This document shows positions 41,269 to 53,218 of a stretch of 64,000 bases of DNA, piece by piece. This DNA is from Burkholderiaceae bacterium (GTDB taxonomy: Bacteria; Pseudomonadota; Gammaproteobacteria; Burkholderiales; Burkholderiaceae_B), in NCBI GenBank assembly GCA_021208885.1, contig JAJOJF010000048.1, forward strand, positions 1 to 64,000, read 5' to 3'. Made by a program: the position numbers and the translations under genes. The notes under the pieces are model-generated. The model searched no databases, was not told the DNA's origin, and saw only the letters and a program-made list of their open reading frames with translations. Every line of letters begins with the position of its first letter. Within the stretch, counting starts at the first letter, position 1.

Positions 41269-44200
41269 CTAGCGCATTTGTTTGAGCAACGAGCGTACCG
41301 CGTCGGTACGCTGCCTGATGTCGGGGGCCTTGATGTCAGCGCGAATTTTGTCAGGACCAGCGAAACGGATGTTCTTCTGTTTTTGTACCAAGTCGATGAG
41401 CTTAAGCGGATCAACCGGCGTGTTGTCTTTGAACTGGATTAACGTTTGAACCTCACTGGCATCAATCTTCTGAATGCCGAGTGTCATGGCTTCGATGCGC
41501 AAGCGATGGGTAGCTATTAGTGCTTGTGCAGATTCCGGAAGTTTGCCGAATCGGTCAATCAACTCTTCCTGGATACGGATCAAGTCATCTGTGTCAGTGG
41601 TGTTTGACAGGCGTTTATAGATCCCTAAACGCGCATTGATGTCAGGGCAATAGTCATTGGGCAATAACGCCGGAACATGCAGGTTGACCTCGCAGCCTGG
41701 ACTAAACGGGGCATCCAGATCGGGTTCCTCTCCAGCTTTAAGTGCCCGGACAGCTTCCGATAGCATGTCGTTGTACATCGAAAAGCCGACTTCCTGAATA
41801 TTGCCTGACTGCGACTCGCCAAGCACTTCACCCGTGCCGCGGATCTCTAGATCGTGCATCGCCAGAAAGAAGCCAGAGCCAAGCTCTTCCATGGCCTGAA
41901 TGGCTTCCAAGCGCTTTTTAGCCTGCTTGGTCATGGCATCCTCACCGGGCGTCAGGAGGTAAGAGTACGCTTGGTGGTGCGAGCGGCCAACCCGTCCTCG
42001 CAACTGATGCAGTTGGGCTAGCCCAAACTTGTCAGCACGATGGATGATGATGGTATTTGCAGTTGGCACATCAATGCCAGTTTCAATGATGGTGGTGCAC
42101 AACAGCACGTTGTAGCGCTGCTGGTAAAAGCCTTTCATGACTTGTTCAAGGTCACGTTCCCCCATCTGACCGTGGGCTACCGCAATACGGGCCTCGGGCA
42201 CAAGTTCCTGCAGCCTTTGTTTGCGTGTTTCGATGGTTTGTACCTCATTGTGCAAGAAGTACGCTTGGCCACCACGCTTGAGTTCCCTGAGCAATGCCTC
42301 ACGGATTGTGCTGTTGTCTTCCCGGCGCACGAAGGTTTTAATGGCCAGACGCTTTTGTGGGGCGGTGGCGATCACTGAAAAGTCACGAATGCCCTCTAGC
42401 GACATACCCAGTGTTCTGGGTATTGGTGTGGCGGTAAGCGTCAGTACATCCACTTCGGCCCGCAGGGACTTCAAGGCCTCTTTCTGGCGCACCCCAAACC
42501 GATGTTCTTCATCGATGATGACCAAGCCAAGTTTTTTGAATTGCACGTCCTTAGACAGCACCTTGTGCGTGCCGATTACAATGTCCACGCTGCCCCTCGC
42601 GATGCCTTCAATCGCTGCCTTTATTTCCTTGGGCGAGCGAAACCTGGACATTTCAACGACCTTTACTGGCCAATCAGCAAATCGGTCTGTAAAGGTATGG
42701 GCATGTTGTTCTGCCAACAGCGTGGTGGGGCAAAGCAGTGCGACCTGTTGGCCATTGCTGACTGCGACAAACGCAGCCCGAAGCGCCACTTCAGTCTTGC
42801 CGAAGCCTACATCGCCGCAGACTAGGCGATCCATGGGTTTTTCTGACACCATGTCAGCAATGACAGCTTGGATGGCAGCCGCTTGATCCACCGTCTCTTC
42901 AAATCCGAAGCTTTCAGCAAAGAGTTCGTAGTCCCCGGGTGGCAGTTTAAAGGCATGCCCCTGTCTTGCTGCACGCTTGGCGTAGAGGTCTAGTAGTTCA
43001 GCAGCGGTGTCACGTACTTGTCTGGCCGCCCTTTTGCGTGCTTTATCCCACTGACCTGAACCGAGTTGATGCAGCGGGGCTGTTTCGGGGTCAGCCCCAC
43101 TGTAGCGCGCAATCACATGCAGTTGCGAGACAGGTACATACAGCTTGGTGGCATTGGCGTATTCGAGGTGCAGAAACTCGGTTTGGCCTTCACCCAAGTC
43201 CATGCTGATTAACCCATGATAGCGACCCACGCCATGTTCGACGTGCACCACCGCATCACCTGCGCGTAGTTCGGCCAAGTCCCTGACCATGGCATTGACG
43301 TCACTTGCCCGTCCACGATCACGGTTGGCCCGTCGGGTTGAGCTGGCATGCCCGGTACGGAGGTCATTTTCTGTGAGGAGGATAAGTTGGTCGGCAAGCG
43401 ACACGAATCCACCGTCAAATGGTGCCACCAGCACCCCGAACCTGGCATTGCCCTGTAAAAAGTCCTGCAGTGACTCCAGCGGCGTATCTGGCCGAATATT
43501 GTGCTCGGCGAGCATTTCAACAATGGTCTCGCGCCTGCCATGCGAATCCGTACACAAGGCGATTCGTCCGCTGTCTAAATCAGCCAGTACAGCACGAAGC
43601 AATTGCAATGGATCTTCAGCCCGGCGGTTGACCGCGACATCGGGTGCTGGCAAGAAGTTGGGATGGTCTCGCGTATCGACAAGCGCCAAGCGGGCAAGTG
43701 GCTGTAACTGCGTAAACAGCAGTTCGCCTTGCATGAAGAGGTCTTGCGGCGGCAACACTGGTCGCTCACGATCGCTCTTAAGAAACTGGTAGCGCGACTG
43801 GGTGTCGTCCCAAAATCGGCGCATGGCATCTTCAAGATCGCCATGTGTCACGCACAGGCAGTCCTTGGGCAGATAGTCAAAGAGCGTCGCCGTTTCTTCA
43901 AAAAACAAGGGCAGGTAATACTCAACACCGGCAAACGGGATGCCATTGCCAATGTCGCGGTAGGGCAATGCACGTGATGGGTCACCCTCAAAGACTTCAC
44001 GGAACTTGGCCCGGAAGTGGTTGCGAGCTGTCTCGTCCATCGGAAACTCGCGACCAGGCAACAATTGGATTTCTGGCACCGGATACAGACTGCGCTGCGT
44101 GTCGACATCAAAGGTCTTGATGGACTCAATTTCATCGTCAAACAAATCGATCCGATAGGGCAACACCGAACCCATGGGGAAAAGGTCAATCAAACCGCCA

Positions 44201-44712
44201 CGAATGCAAAATTCACCTGGGGCACTGACCTGGGTGACGTGGGTGTAGTTGGCTAATACCAACTGATCGCGCAGGGCCGCCTCGTTTAGTGTGTCCTTCT
44301 GCTTAAAAGAAAACGTGTATGCCGCCAGGAAACTTGGCGGACACACTCGATACTGGGCTGTCGTTACAGGCACGGTGAGCACATCGACTTCACCTTGCAT
44401 CAGCGCATGCAGGGTGCGCAGGCGTTCGGAGACCAAGTCCTCGTGGGGCGAGAATGCGTCGTAGGGCAGGGTTTCCCAGTCTGGCAGCATGCGTACCCTG
44501 AGGCTCGGTGCAATCTGTGCGATTTCGCCAGCCAATCTCTGAGCTTGCAGCGGCAAAGCCGTCAGGACTACCAGCAGCCTGCCTGCCTCTGATCCCAGGC
44601 CAGCTAGAAGCCATGCATCGCCCGATCCGGGGGGGCAGGGGTGCGACACGCGTTGCCCGGGCTTAAGGCTCGCTAGTAGCGATTGGAGGTCAGGATTGGC
44701 TAGGGTGTTCAT
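41269..44712 (-). CDS. mfd: Transcription-repair coupling factor
   Basis: 1147 aa; CID/UvrB-like N-terminus, RecG-like helicase (GDVGFGKTEVALRAAF, IIDEEHRFGVRQKE). Confidence 0.97.
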   Translation of the reverse strand: MNTLANPDLQSLLASLKPGQRVSHPCPPGSGDAWLLAGLGSEAGRLLVVLTALPLQAQRLAGEIAQIAPSLRVRMLPDWETLPYDAFSPHEDLVSERLRTLHALMQGEVDVLTVPVTTAQYRVCPPSFLAAYTFSFKQKDTLNEAALRDQLVLANYTHVTQVSAPGEFCIRGGLIDLFPMGSVLPYRIDLFDDEIESIKTFDVDTQRSLYPVPEIQLLPGREFPMDETARNHFRAKFREVFEGDPSRALPYRDIGNGIPFAGVEYYLPLFFEETATLFDYLPKDCLCVTHGDLEDAMRRFWDDTQSRYQFLKSDRERPVLPPQDLFMQGELLFTQLQPLARLALVDTRDHPNFLPAPDVAVNRRAEDPLQLLRAVLADLDSGRIALCTDSHGRRETIVEMLAEHNIRPDTPLESLQDFLQGNARFGVLVAPFDGGFVSLADQLILLTENDLRTGHASSTRRANRDRGRASDVNAMVRDLAELRAGDAVVHVEHGVGRYHGLISMDLGEGQTEFLHLEYANATKLYVPVSQLHVIARYSGADPETAPLHQLGSGQWDKARKRAARQVRDTAAELLDLYAKRAARQGHAFKLPPGDYELFAESFGFEETVDQAAAIQAVIADMVSEKPMDRLVCGDVGFGKTEVALRAAFVAVSNGQQVALLCPTTLLAEQHAHTFTDRFADWPVKVVEMSRFRSPKEIKAAIEGIARGSVDIVIGTHKVLSKDVQFKKLGLVIIDEEHRFGVRQKEALKSLRAEVDVLTLTATPIPRTLGMSLEGIRDFSVIATAPQKRLAIKTFVRREDNSTIREALLRELKRGGQAYFLHNEVQTIETRKQRLQELVPEARIAVAHGQMGERDLEQVMKGFYQQRYNVLLCTTIIETGIDVPTANTIIIHRADKFGLAQLHQLRGRVGRSHHQAYSYLLTPGEDAMTKQAKKRLEAIQAMEELGSGFFLAMHDLEIRGTGEVLGESQSGNIQEVGFSMYNDMLSEAVRALKAGEEPDLDAPFSPGCEVNLHVPALLPNDYCPDINARLGIYKRLSNTTDTDDLIRIQEELIDRFGKLPESAQALIATHRLRIEAMTLGIQKIDASEVQTLIQFKDNTPVDPLKLIDLVQKQKNIRFAGPDKIRADIKAPDIRQRTDAVRSLLKQMR

Positions 44713-44753
44713 GCGATTTACCGCAGATTAAAGCGTGATTATAAAATCGCTGA

Positions 44754-45470
44754 ATGAATGATGCTCGCACTCCCCCAATTCATGGCCTAGTCCCCGCTGG
44801 CGGCGTCGGCCTGCGTGCTCAAGCGCCCGGGGTTCAAACACCCAAACAGTACCGGCCAATCAATGGTCAGATGATGTTGGCCTTGGCTGTTAAAGCCTTG
44901 TTGGCAGATCCGCGCGTGACCGACGCGGTAGTTGGTGTGCAGGCAGATGACCCGTTTGCCAAGGAATGTTTGTCCGGTCTTGGCCGAGTCAATGTGTTGC
45001 CTACTGGCGGTGCGAGTCGTGCATTGACGGTTTTACAAACGCTAGATCAAGGCAAATTCGGGGATGATGACTGGGTGCTGGTGCATGACGCAGCACGCCC
45101 GGGACTGCCTTTGGCTAACTTGTCGGCCTTGATTGATGCTTGTTTGACGCATCAGAGGGGTGGTTTGTTGGCCATGCCGGCGGCTGACACGGTTAAGCTA
45201 GCGAGTATTGATCTGTCGTCTGGGGCGATCGCGCAAGTAGACAAGACGCTCGACCGTCAAACCATCTGGCTGGCCCAGACACCACAGATGTTTCGGGTTG
45301 GCGAGTTGCGAGATTCGTTAAGTCGAGCGCTTGCTGCTGGCGTGGATGTCACAGATGAAGCCAGTGCCATGGAGTGGGCGGGCCATCAACCGTTGCTGAT
45401 CAACGGCTCGGCCCGCAATCTGAAGGTGACATGGGCAGAGGATTTTGAGTGGATAGAGGGGTTGCTTTGA
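44754..45470 (+). CDS. ispD: 2-C-methyl-D-erythritol 4-phosphate cytidylyltransferase
   Basis: [45 protein letters not shown]. Confidence 0.95.
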   Translation: MNDARTPPIHGLVPAGGVGLRAQAPGVQTPKQYRPINGQMMLALAVKALLADPRVTDAVVGVQADDPFAKECLSGLGRVNVLPTGGASRALTVLQTLDQGKFGDDDWVLVHDAARPGLPLANLSALIDACLTHQRGGLLAMPAADTVKLASIDLSSGAIAQVDKTLDRQTIWLAQTPQMFRVGELRDSLSRALAAGVDVTDEASAMEWAGHQPLLINGSARNLKVTWAEDFEWIEGLL

Positions 45471-45955
45471 GTCAAGTACCGTTTCGGGTGGGCCAGGGGT
45501 TTGATGTGCATGCATTGGAGCCTGGTGGTCCTTTGATACTTGGTGGCGTTTCTATCGACTACACCCATCACTTGAAAGGCCATTCGGATGCCGACGCGCT
45601 CTTGCATGCGATCACCGACGCCATGCTTGGTGCGGCAGCTCTGGGCGACATCGGGCGCCTGTTCCCCGACAATGACCCTAAATTTGCGGGAATCGACAGT
45701 CGGGTGCTGTTGCGCGAGGCCTATGCTCGCGTAAAAGCCGCTGGCTGGCGGGTGGTCAATATCGATGCCACCATTCATGCGCAAGCTCCGAAGATCGCAC
45801 CGCATGCACCAGCCATGGTGGCCAATATTGCGGCCGATCTTGAGCTTGCCTTAGATGCTGTGAACATCAAAGGCAAGACCAATGAGGGATTAGGGTTCTT
45901 GGGGCGTCGTGAAGGAATTGCGGTGACCACGGTGGCGCTGATTGAGCGTGTCTAG
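45467..45955 (+). CDS. ispF: 2-C-methyl-D-erythritol 2,4-cyclodiphosphate synthase
   Basis: [11 protein letters not shown]...[34 protein letters not shown] start overlapping the ispD stop. Confidence 0.95.
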   Translation: MSQVPFRVGQGFDVHALEPGGPLILGGVSIDYTHHLKGHSDADALLHAITDAMLGAAALGDIGRLFPDNDPKFAGIDSRVLLREAYARVKAAGWRVVNIDATIHAQAPKIAPHAPAMVANIAADLELALDAVNIKGKTNEGLGFLGRREGIAVTTVALIERV

Positions 45956-45966
45956 ATATTGTTCAA

Positions 45967-47355
45967 TTAAGCGTTGTGCTTGACGGCCACTGCTTGCTTG
46001 GATTGACCGCCTGTGCGGTGTTGCCGTGGACGTTTGGCTCGTGGCAAGTCAATACGGGCAGTCAGGCCGCCAGCCTCTCGGGGCAACAGACGCAAACGAC
46101 CACCGGCGCGCGCAAGCAGTCGCTCCACGATCGCGAGACCCAAGCCTGAACCTGCACCACCCGTTCGGGCGGTTTCCCCCCGCGAAAACGGCCTAAGCAA
46201 TCGCTCGATATCCTGGCTGGCAATGCCCGGCCCTCGGTCACGCACATCTATATGTAATCTGTCGCCGCGAGATTGCACCACAATTTCAATCGCTACTGAG
46301 CCATCAATGGATTTGCCGTACCGCCTGGCATTCTCGACTAGGTTGGTGACACAACGGCTGAAGTCTTCCCGATCAATCATGCAGTAGGCCGATGTGCGAG
46401 ATCGGTACTGCAATATGTCTTGTGAGCCGGCAAGCATCGGTTGCACCTGACGGATAACATCCTCAATAGCGTCAAGTAGGTTCACCGGCTTGCTTGGCGG
46501 ATTACTCGCTGGTTTGGCATATTGCAATAACTGGCCAATCGTCTGGTCGATTTGTGACAGGTCTTCATCGATAGCGCGTCTTTGTTCCTCGGACATGGCA
46601 CTCATTTCGACCTCGAGCCGCATGCGTGCCAGTGGCGTGCGCAGGTCATGCGAGATGCCAGCCAACATCAGATTGCGATCAGCCTCGGCCTGTTGCAACT
46701 CCGAGACCATACGATTAAAGCTAGCATTTAGTTGTTGAATCTCTTGTGGCCCTGCCTCTGGCAATGGATCAGGCGTTTGCCCTTGTGATAGTTGTTGAGC
46801 AGCCCGCGAGAGCCTGGACAGTGGACTGTTCAAGTAGCCCACAGCAACCGCTGCACCGACCATAGACAGCAAGGCGGCAGCGGCAATCCAGCTAACCCAC
46901 TCCGGTGCGGTGCTCAGGCTCATGGGCTGCGCTTGAATACCTAGCCAATGCTCATCTGGCAATTGAACCCAGACAAGCCCGGTAAATGGTTCGGTGGCTG
47001 CGAGCTTCGTGTCACTACCTAGCTTGGCTTGTACGAGAGCAATGACTGTTCTCCAGTCGGCATCGTCAGGCACATTGCCCAGGTTTTGTGATTCTGATGG
47101 GCCCAGCAGTTTCAGGTCCGTTTGCGTAGTGATTGCCTCAAGTAAGGTCCGCTGTGCATCGGCTTGAACAAACTCACGGGTTGCTTGGGTTAATTGCACA
47201 GCGCGCACGATTTGGTCAGCGATCTGGGCTGCCCTTGGTTCGCGCTCCAAGGTCCAAAACACATGCAGCCAGGCGGCAAGGCTAGCTAGCATAAGCAACG
47301 CCAGCAATAAAAATGTTCGGGCAAATAGCCCGAGTTTGAATTCAGCGTTCACCAT
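45967..47355 (-). CDS. EnvZ-type sensor histidine kinase
   Basis: HAMP plus HisKA (GISHDLRTPLARMRLEVEM) and HATPase (GSGLGLAIVERLLARAGG). Confidence 0.95.
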   Translation of the reverse strand: MVNAEFKLGLFARTFLLLALLMLASLAAWLHVFWTLEREPRAAQIADQIVRAVQLTQATREFVQADAQRTLLEAITTQTDLKLLGPSESQNLGNVPDDADWRTVIALVQAKLGSDTKLAATEPFTGLVWVQLPDEHWLGIQAQPMSLSTAPEWVSWIAAAALLSMVGAAVAVGYLNSPLSRLSRAAQQLSQGQTPDPLPEAGPQEIQQLNASFNRMVSELQQAEADRNLMLAGISHDLRTPLARMRLEVEMSAMSEEQRRAIDEDLSQIDQTIGQLLQYAKPASNPPSKPVNLLDAIEDVIRQVQPMLAGSQDILQYRSRTSAYCMIDREDFSRCVTNLVENARRYGKSIDGSVAIEIVVQSRGDRLHIDVRDRGPGIASQDIERLLRPFSRGETARTGGAGSGLGLAIVERLLARAGGRLRLLPREAGGLTARIDLPRAKRPRQHRTGGQSKQAVAVKHNA

Positions 47356-48088
47356 CGGGCACGAACACGTAGCCTACGCCCCACACTGTCTGGATATAGA
47401 CCGGCTTGGATGGATTGGGCTCTAGTAGTTTGCGAAGGCGTGAGATTTGGACGTCAAGGCTGCGGTCAAAGGCTTCATATTCACGACCACGTGCCAGTTC
47501 CATTAAGCGGTCACGCGATAGCGGTTCATTGGGATGGCGGGCAAACACCTTGAGCATCGCAAACTCGGCTGTGGTGATAGCGACTTTCTCACCCTGGCAC
47601 GATAGTGTTCGGTTAGACAGGTTTAGTTCATACGGGCCAAACCGAAGCACTTCGGGCCAGTGGCTGGGCCCTGCCGGGTGTTCCTGTGACTGGGTGCGAC
47701 GCAGCACGGCGTTGATTCGTGAGAGCAACTCACGGGGGTTAAAGGGCTTGGCAACATAGTCGTCAGCACCTAGATCCAAACCCATGATGCGGCTGCTGTC
47801 TTCGGCCTTGGCTGTGAGCAAGATAACAGGGGTTTTGTCGCCCGCGCTACGCAGCCGACGACAGATGTTCATGCCATCTTCACCCGGCATCATGACATCA
47901 AGCACAATGAGGTCAACGGTAGCTTGACGTTTCAGTTCGGTCATGGCTTTGCCATCGGCTGCAACCGACACCCGGAAACCTTGTTCGGTCAAGTAACGTT
48001 GCAACAGATCGCGCAGTCGTTCGTCGTCGTCAACCACCAGGATGTGTCGGATTGATGTGCTACGAGTCGTGAGATCGGTTTCTGTCAT
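47342..48088 (-). CDS. ompR: OmpR-type response regulator
   Basis: ILVVDDDERLRDLLQRYLTEQGF, LIVLDVMMPGEDG, winged-helix C-terminus. Confidence 0.94.
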   Translation of the reverse strand: MTETDLTTRSTSIRHILVVDDDERLRDLLQRYLTEQGFRVSVAADGKAMTELKRQATVDLIVLDVMMPGEDGMNICRRLRSAGDKTPVILLTAKAEDSSRIMGLDLGADDYVAKPFNPRELLSRINAVLRRTQSQEHPAGPSHWPEVLRFGPYELNLSNRTLSCQGEKVAITTAEFAMLKVFARHPNEPLSRDRLMELARGREYEAFDRSLDVQISRLRKLLEPNPSKPVYIQTVWGVGYVFVPDGER

Positions 48089-48196
48089 GTGAGTTCTGCA
48101 AATGCTTGCCTTGGCCAAATCCGTGAGCAAAGTACCGGTTTAATTTGCAAGTCTGATGTGGTTTTGAGTGTAGCCTAGTGAGAATTGGCTGGATCA

Positions 48197-48826
48197 TCAA
48201 TCATGTTCGAGATCAAGATCTTCCAAAAAGCATTCTCCAAAAAATTTTCTGGCTGTGTCACTGTTGGTGGCCAAGCTCGGCGCAATAAATGACAGTGTCC
48301 AGGTCGCGTGAATTGGGTCACAGAGTGCTTGGCCGGTATCAGCGTGAAGACCTGAAGGGATATCAAGTGCCAGCACGGGCACTTGCCAGGCGTTGACAGT
48401 TTGAATCGCGTCCGTCCACGGCCTGTCTAAAGTCCGGGACAGTCCGATGCCAAACAGCCCGTCAATGACTACGTCGGGCTTGTCGGCAGGCAAGTCTGGC
48501 ATGACCGTGCCTCCAATTACCAACCAGTGCATCAGCGCATGTTTAGCATCTGCGGATGCATCGGGGGCTGCTTGTGGCATTACCACCGTTAAACGGTGAC
48601 CAAACTTGTGTAGTTCAGCTGCAGCTACTAACGCATCGCCCCCGTTATTGCCAGGCCCGACTAGCACCACGACGTGGCTTGCTGGTTTGATCTGGTCATG
48701 TAAAAACACCGCTGCCGAGGTGCCAGCACGTTGCATTAGCGGCAAGCCTTGTTCGAGACCCCGTTTCTCCAGCATGCGAATGGCGGCAATTGACAGAGCA
48801 GTCGATGGGTCAGTGGCTTTAATCAT
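48197..48826 (-). CDS. NAD(P)H-hydrate epimerase (YjeF N-terminal domain only)
   Basis: VVLVGPGNNGGDALVAA; DVVIDGLFGIGLSR; ALDIPSGLHADTG. Confidence 0.88.
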   Translation of the reverse strand: MIKATDPSTALSIAAIRMLEKRGLEQGLPLMQRAGTSAAVFLHDQIKPASHVVVLVGPGNNGGDALVAAAELHKFGHRLTVVMPQAAPDASADAKHALMHWLVIGGTVMPDLPADKPDVVIDGLFGIGLSRTLDRPWTDAIQTVNAWQVPVLALDIPSGLHADTGQALCDPIHATWTLSFIAPSLATNSDTARKFFGECFLEDLDLEHD

Positions 48827-48966
48827 GTTTGATCTTGGTGCATACGAAGGGCAATGGCAGGTATTTACGTTCAGATGCTGTCAGTTGTACGACAGCTTTC
48901 CATTCTTGTCACGCACGTTGCCGATGAACCGATAGAATGGTGTCTTGGCTTGGTAAAGGTTTGGTT

Positions 48967-51798
48967 ATGGCATCAGAACGTGTGCGTCCGGAAGAACGAC
49001 CTTTGGTTGAAGATATTCGCTTGCTTGGCAGGTTGCTTGGCGAAGTAATTCGCGAGCAAGAAGGCAAAAAAGCATTTGATTTGATTGAGCGCATCCGGCA
49101 GTTGTCGGTGACGTTCCGACGCCATGATGATGATGAAGCTGACAAGACGCTAAAGCGCACGTTGCGCCAACTAAGCGACGAACAGGCTGTGAGCGTGATT
49201 CGCGCATTTACTTACTTCAGTCACTTGGCTAATTTGGCAGAAGACCGCCACTACATTCGGCGCCGGGTGTTTCATGAACGCGCCGGCCACCGCCAGAAGG
49301 GTAGTCTTGCTTTAGCGTTTGAGCGTCTGTCCGAAGCGGGCATCAAACGCGGGCAGGTGGCCAAGACACTGGCAAACAGTCATGTTTCACCAGTTTTGAC
49401 GGCACACCCAACGGAGGTTCAGCGCAAAAGCATTCTGGATGCAGAGCGCGCGATTGCCAGGCTGCTGGAAATGCGCGATCAAATTCGCGATCGTGGCGTT
49501 GATGTACTGCAAAAGCAAGAGCTTCTCGAGAATGAACGGCACATCAAGGCCCGGATTGTGCAGCTCTGGCAAACACGCTTGTTGCGATTTACCAAGTTGA
49601 CGGTGGCTGACGAGATCGAAAATTCCCTGAGTTATTACGAGTCGACTTTCTTGTCTGAGATTCCACGCCTGTACAAGCAGCTTGAGCGCGAGCTAGGCGT
49701 GGCTAATGTGCCATCGTTTTTAAGGATGGGGCAGTGGATAGGTGGCGACCGAGACGGCAATCCCAATGTCAATGCTGATACGTTGCGTGATGCACTGCGT
49801 CGTCAGTCTGAAGTTGCTGTGCGTCATCACCTGCGTGCGTTGCATTACTTGGGCGCTGAGCTCTCGATGTCTGCCATGCTGGTGCCAGTCGGTGCCGCCA
49901 TGCAGGCACTGGCTGATCGGTCTCCCGATCAGAATGTGCACCGTACCGATGAACCCTACCGCCGCGCGCTAACGGGCATGTATGCACGTCTGGCTGCTAC
50001 CCTCAGCGCTTTGACCGGACAAGAAGCTGCACGCCACGCCATTGCCCCACAAAACCCATATCTCACCCCCAATGAGTTGCTGGCTGACTTGCAAGTGATT
50101 CGTGAGTCGCTAGTGGCCAACAATGGTGCTGTCCTGGCGCAAGAGCGACTCGAGGATTTGATCCGGGCTGTTGATGTGTTTGGGTTTCATCTGGCAACAG
50201 TGGATCTGCGTCAAAGCTCAGATCAGCACGAGTTGGTGGTGGCTGAATTGTTACGCGTGGCGGACGTGTGTCCGGACTATCTAGCCCTTGATGAGACAGC
50301 TCGCACTGATTTGTTGACAAACGTGCTGCTACAAGCACGTCCCTTGCGTGTGCCGGGCGCCAAATACAGTGAGCTCGCTAAAAAAGAGCTTGATGTATTT
50401 GAAGCGACTGTTGAAGTCAGAAGAAGGTTTGGGCAAGCCGCGGTACGCCAGTACATCGTTAGTCACACCGAGACAGTGAGCGATTTGCTTGAAGTCTATC
50501 TCCTGCAAAAAGAGACCGGTCTTATGTCTGGCCCACTTGGTGGCCGATCTAACGGTGACGCCTCACAACCGGCCCGGGCAGCTCTCATCGTGGTCCCCTT
50601 GTTTGAAACCATCGGTGATCTGCAGCGCGCACCCACCATCATGCGCGATCTCTTTGCTGTGCCGCACCTCTTGGATTTGCTCAAGGCAAGCGGCGGTGAG
50701 CAGGAGATTATGTTGGGCTATTCGGACAGCAACAAAGATGGCGGGATTTTTACGAGCACCTGGGAGTTGTATCGAGCCGAACTGGCGTTGGTTGAGGTTT
50801 TTGAATCACTGGGCAAAAAGCATCAACTCACCATGCGACTGTTTCACGGCCGTGGTGGCACGGTAGGTCGTGGTGGTGGCCCAAGCTATGAAGCCATCCT
50901 GGCGCAGCCGCCAGGAACCGTGGGAGGGCAGATTCGACTGACCGAGCAGGGTGAGGTTATTGGCTCCAAGTATGCCAATCCTGACATAGGGCGTCGCAAT
51001 CTAGAGACGCTGGTGGCGGCAACACTTGAAGCCACGCTCTTGCAAACTCATGACCAAACGCCATCTGTCTATTTGGCTGCGGCACAGCGCTTGTCTGACG
51101 AGAGCTTTGCGGCATATCAGGCATTGGTCTACGGCACGCCAGAGTTTGCATCTTATTTTTTCGAGTCGACCCCGATACGGGAGATCGCGCAACTTAACAT
51201 TGGCTCCAGACCCGCTGCGCGGCCCAAGTCAGGCACTGATGGTCCCAAGATTCAGGACTTGCGCGCCATTCCCTGGGGGTTTAGTTGGGGTCAATGTCGC
51301 TTGACCTTGCCGGGCTGGCTCGGGTTTGGTGCGGCAGTCGATGCGTTTTTGAACGACCCGCCTGAAGGCATGAAGCGCAAGCAAGCGGTGGCTCTACTGC
51401 GAGAAATGTACGCCAAGTGGCCATTTTTTAGGGCTATTTTGTCGAACATGGACATGGTCATGGCAAAAAGTGACCTCGCCATTGCCAGTCGTTACGCGAG
51501 CCTGGTGTCAGACCGCAAAGTTCGCCAAACAGTGTTTGATGCCATCGCCGCGCGCTGGCACAGCACCCGTGAGGCGCTCGATCTCATCACTGAGCAAAAG
51601 TCGCGTTTGGCCAATAACCCTGCGTTAGCTCGTTCGATCCGGCACCGTTTCCCCTATATCGACCCCTTGCATCACCTTCAGGTCGAGCTCATCCGTCGAT
51701 TCCGGGAAAAACCCCTTGATCAAGCCAGTGAGCGCGGCAAGCGGGGTATTCATATCTCGATTAACGGGATTGCTGCAGGGCTACGCAACACGGGCTAG
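48967..51798 (+). CDS. ppc: Phosphoenolpyruvate carboxylase
   Basis: [51 protein letters not shown]. Confidence 0.97.
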   Translation: MASERVRPEERPLVEDIRLLGRLLGEVIREQEGKKAFDLIERIRQLSVTFRRHDDDEADKTLKRTLRQLSDEQAVSVIRAFTYFSHLANLAEDRHYIRRRVFHERAGHRQKGSLALAFERLSEAGIKRGQVAKTLANSHVSPVLTAHPTEVQRKSILDAERAIARLLEMRDQIRDRGVDVLQKQELLENERHIKARIVQLWQTRLLRFTKLTVADEIENSLSYYESTFLSEIPRLYKQLERELGVANVPSFLRMGQWIGGDRDGNPNVNADTLRDALRRQSEVAVRHHLRALHYLGAELSMSAMLVPVGAAMQALADRSPDQNVHRTDEPYRRALTGMYARLAATLSALTGQEAARHAIAPQNPYLTPNELLADLQVIRESLVANNGAVLAQERLEDLIRAVDVFGFHLATVDLRQSSDQHELVVAELLRVADVCPDYLALDETARTDLLTNVLLQARPLRVPGAKYSELAKKELDVFEATVEVRRRFGQAAVRQYIVSHTETVSDLLEVYLLQKETGLMSGPLGGRSNGDASQPARAALIVVPLFETIGDLQRAPTIMRDLFAVPHLLDLLKASGGEQEIMLGYSDSNKDGGIFTSTWELYRAELALVEVFESLGKKHQLTMRLFHGRGGTVGRGGGPSYEAILAQPPGTVGGQIRLTEQGEVIGSKYANPDIGRRNLETLVAATLEATLLQTHDQTPSVYLAAAQRLSDESFAAYQALVYGTPEFASYFFESTPIREIAQLNIGSRPAARPKSGTDGPKIQDLRAIPWGFSWGQCRLTLPGWLGFGAAVDAFLNDPPEGMKRKQAVALLREMYAKWPFFRAILSNMDMVMAKSDLAIASRYASLVSDRKVRQTVFDAIAARWHSTREALDLITEQKSRLANNPALARSIRHRFPYIDPLHHLQVELIRRFREKPLDQASERGKRGIHISINGIAAGLRNTG

Positions 51799-51854
51799 GA
51801 ACACGGATCGATCCAACAAGGTGACGCAGATGGTGCTATAATTCGATTCCTTTA

Positions 51855-51931
51855 GCGCCCGTAGCTCAGTTGGATAGAGTACTTGGCTACGAACCAAGGG
51901 GTCGTGGGTTCGAATCCTGCCGGGCGCGCCA
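51855..51931 (+). tRNA. tRNA-Arg (ACG)
   Basis: GCGCCCGTAGCTCAGTTGGATAGAGTACTTGGCTACGAACCAAGGGGTCGTGGGTTCGAATCCTGCCGGGCGCGCCA. Confidence 0.97.
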
Positions 51932-51939
51932 GTATGCCG

Positions 51940-51965
51940 GGGCCGATCGTTAGATCGGCCCTTTT
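51940..51965 (+). terminator. Rho-independent terminator after tRNA-Arg
   Basis: GGGCCGATC-GTTA-GATCGGCCC-TTTT. Confidence 0.85.
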
Positions 51966-52110
51966 CGTATGGGGCGTCGGTTCGTGCACCTATCAGGTGC
52001 ATGCATTGACCACTGTTGCTTGTCAGGACTAGCTTTGTCAGTGCTAGCATACGAAGTTTTACAGCGGTGTTGCGTACCATGACAACAAGTCATGCTAGAC
52101 ACTCATTGCC

Positions 52111-53214
52111 GTGGAGCCTCTGGTGATTCGGCTCGAGCCACGCCAGGCTCCTAGCGCATCCATGCGGGTAGCCACGCCCGTGCTCGCCATCGTCCTGACC
52201 ATTGTGACGGGATTGTTCATATTTGCGCTTCTTGGCAAGGATCCTGTTCGTGGGTTCGAGGTCTTCTTCGTCAATCCACTCAAGACGACCTATGGTGTCT
52301 CCGAGTGGCTATTGAAAGCCACGCCTTTAGCGCTCTGCGCAGCCGGCTTGGCAGTGGGTTTTCGGGCGAGCGTCTGGAACATCGGTGCTGAGGGGCAATT
52401 CATTGTGGGTGCCATTGGCGCAACATTTGTCGCGCTTTATGTGGGCTCTATCCCCGTGGTCACCCTGGTCTTGATGGTTGTGCTGGGTGTGGCAGCTGGT
52501 GCTGCCTGGGCTGCCATTCCCGCATTTCTCAGAACCCGCTTTAATGCCAGTGAGATCCTGGTGTCGCTTATGCTGGTCTACGTGGCCGAACTCTTGGTGT
52601 CATGGCTGGTGTTTGGACCATTGCGCGATCCAATGGGTTTTAATTTTCCACAAACCGTCATGTTTGAGCCCGAGGCTTTATTGCCCATTCTCGTGCCCGG
52701 CACGCGCCTAAACCTCGTGCTCGGTTTCGTGGTTGTGGCGTTATTAGCTACCTATGTGCTGGTCTTTAAAACCCATCTTGGCTTCAAAATGCGAGTAGCG
52801 GGTGAGTCCCCAAGTGCCGCTCGCTATGCTGGCATTCCTGCAAAAGCCATGATTTGGCTGGGACTGTTGATTGGTGGTGGCTGTGCAGGCTTGGCTGGCA
52901 TGGCTGAAGTGGCCGGCCCGATGGGGCAACTGACCGACAAGGTGGGCAGTGGCTACGGATTTGCGGCGATTATTGTGGCCTTTGTGGGTCGCTTGCACCC
53001 TGTGGGCATTGCCTTGGCTTCTTTGCTGATGGCCCTCTTTTTTATTGGAGGCGAGCAGGCTCAGCAATATTTGGGATTGCCAGGTTCGATTTCCATGGTG
53101 TTTCAGGGGTTGCTGCTCTTTTACTTGTTGGCAACTGATGTATTGATTGGCTACCGGATTCGTTTTGCGCGACAGCCAAACGTAGCCGCCAAGTCTGAGG
53201 CGAGGATGAGTTAA
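52111..53214 (+). CDS. BMP-type (nucleoside/purine) ABC transporter permease 1
   Basis: BPD_transp_2-type permease (KATPLALCAAGLAVGFRASVWNIGAEGQFIVGAI). Confidence 0.92.
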   Translation: MEPLVIRLEPRQAPSASMRVATPVLAIVLTIVTGLFIFALLGKDPVRGFEVFFVNPLKTTYGVSEWLLKATPLALCAAGLAVGFRASVWNIGAEGQFIVGAIGATFVALYVGSIPVVTLVLMVVLGVAAGAAWAAIPAFLRTRFNASEILVSLMLVYVAELLVSWLVFGPLRDPMGFNFPQTVMFEPEALLPILVPGTRLNLVLGFVVVALLATYVLVFKTHLGFKMRVAGESPSAARYAGIPAKAMIWLGLLIGGGCAGLAGMAEVAGPMGQLTDKVGSGYGFAAIIVAFVGRLHPVGIALASLLMALFFIGGEQAQQYLGLPGSISMVFQGLLLFYLLATDVLIGYRIRFARQPNVAAKSEARMS

Positions 53215-53218
53215 GGCC

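Noticed and set aside
51781-52080. Minus-strand 99-aa ORF containing GRIRTHDPLVRSQVLYPTELRA
   Set aside because: Antisense translation of tRNA-Arg(ACG); a classic spurious ORF.
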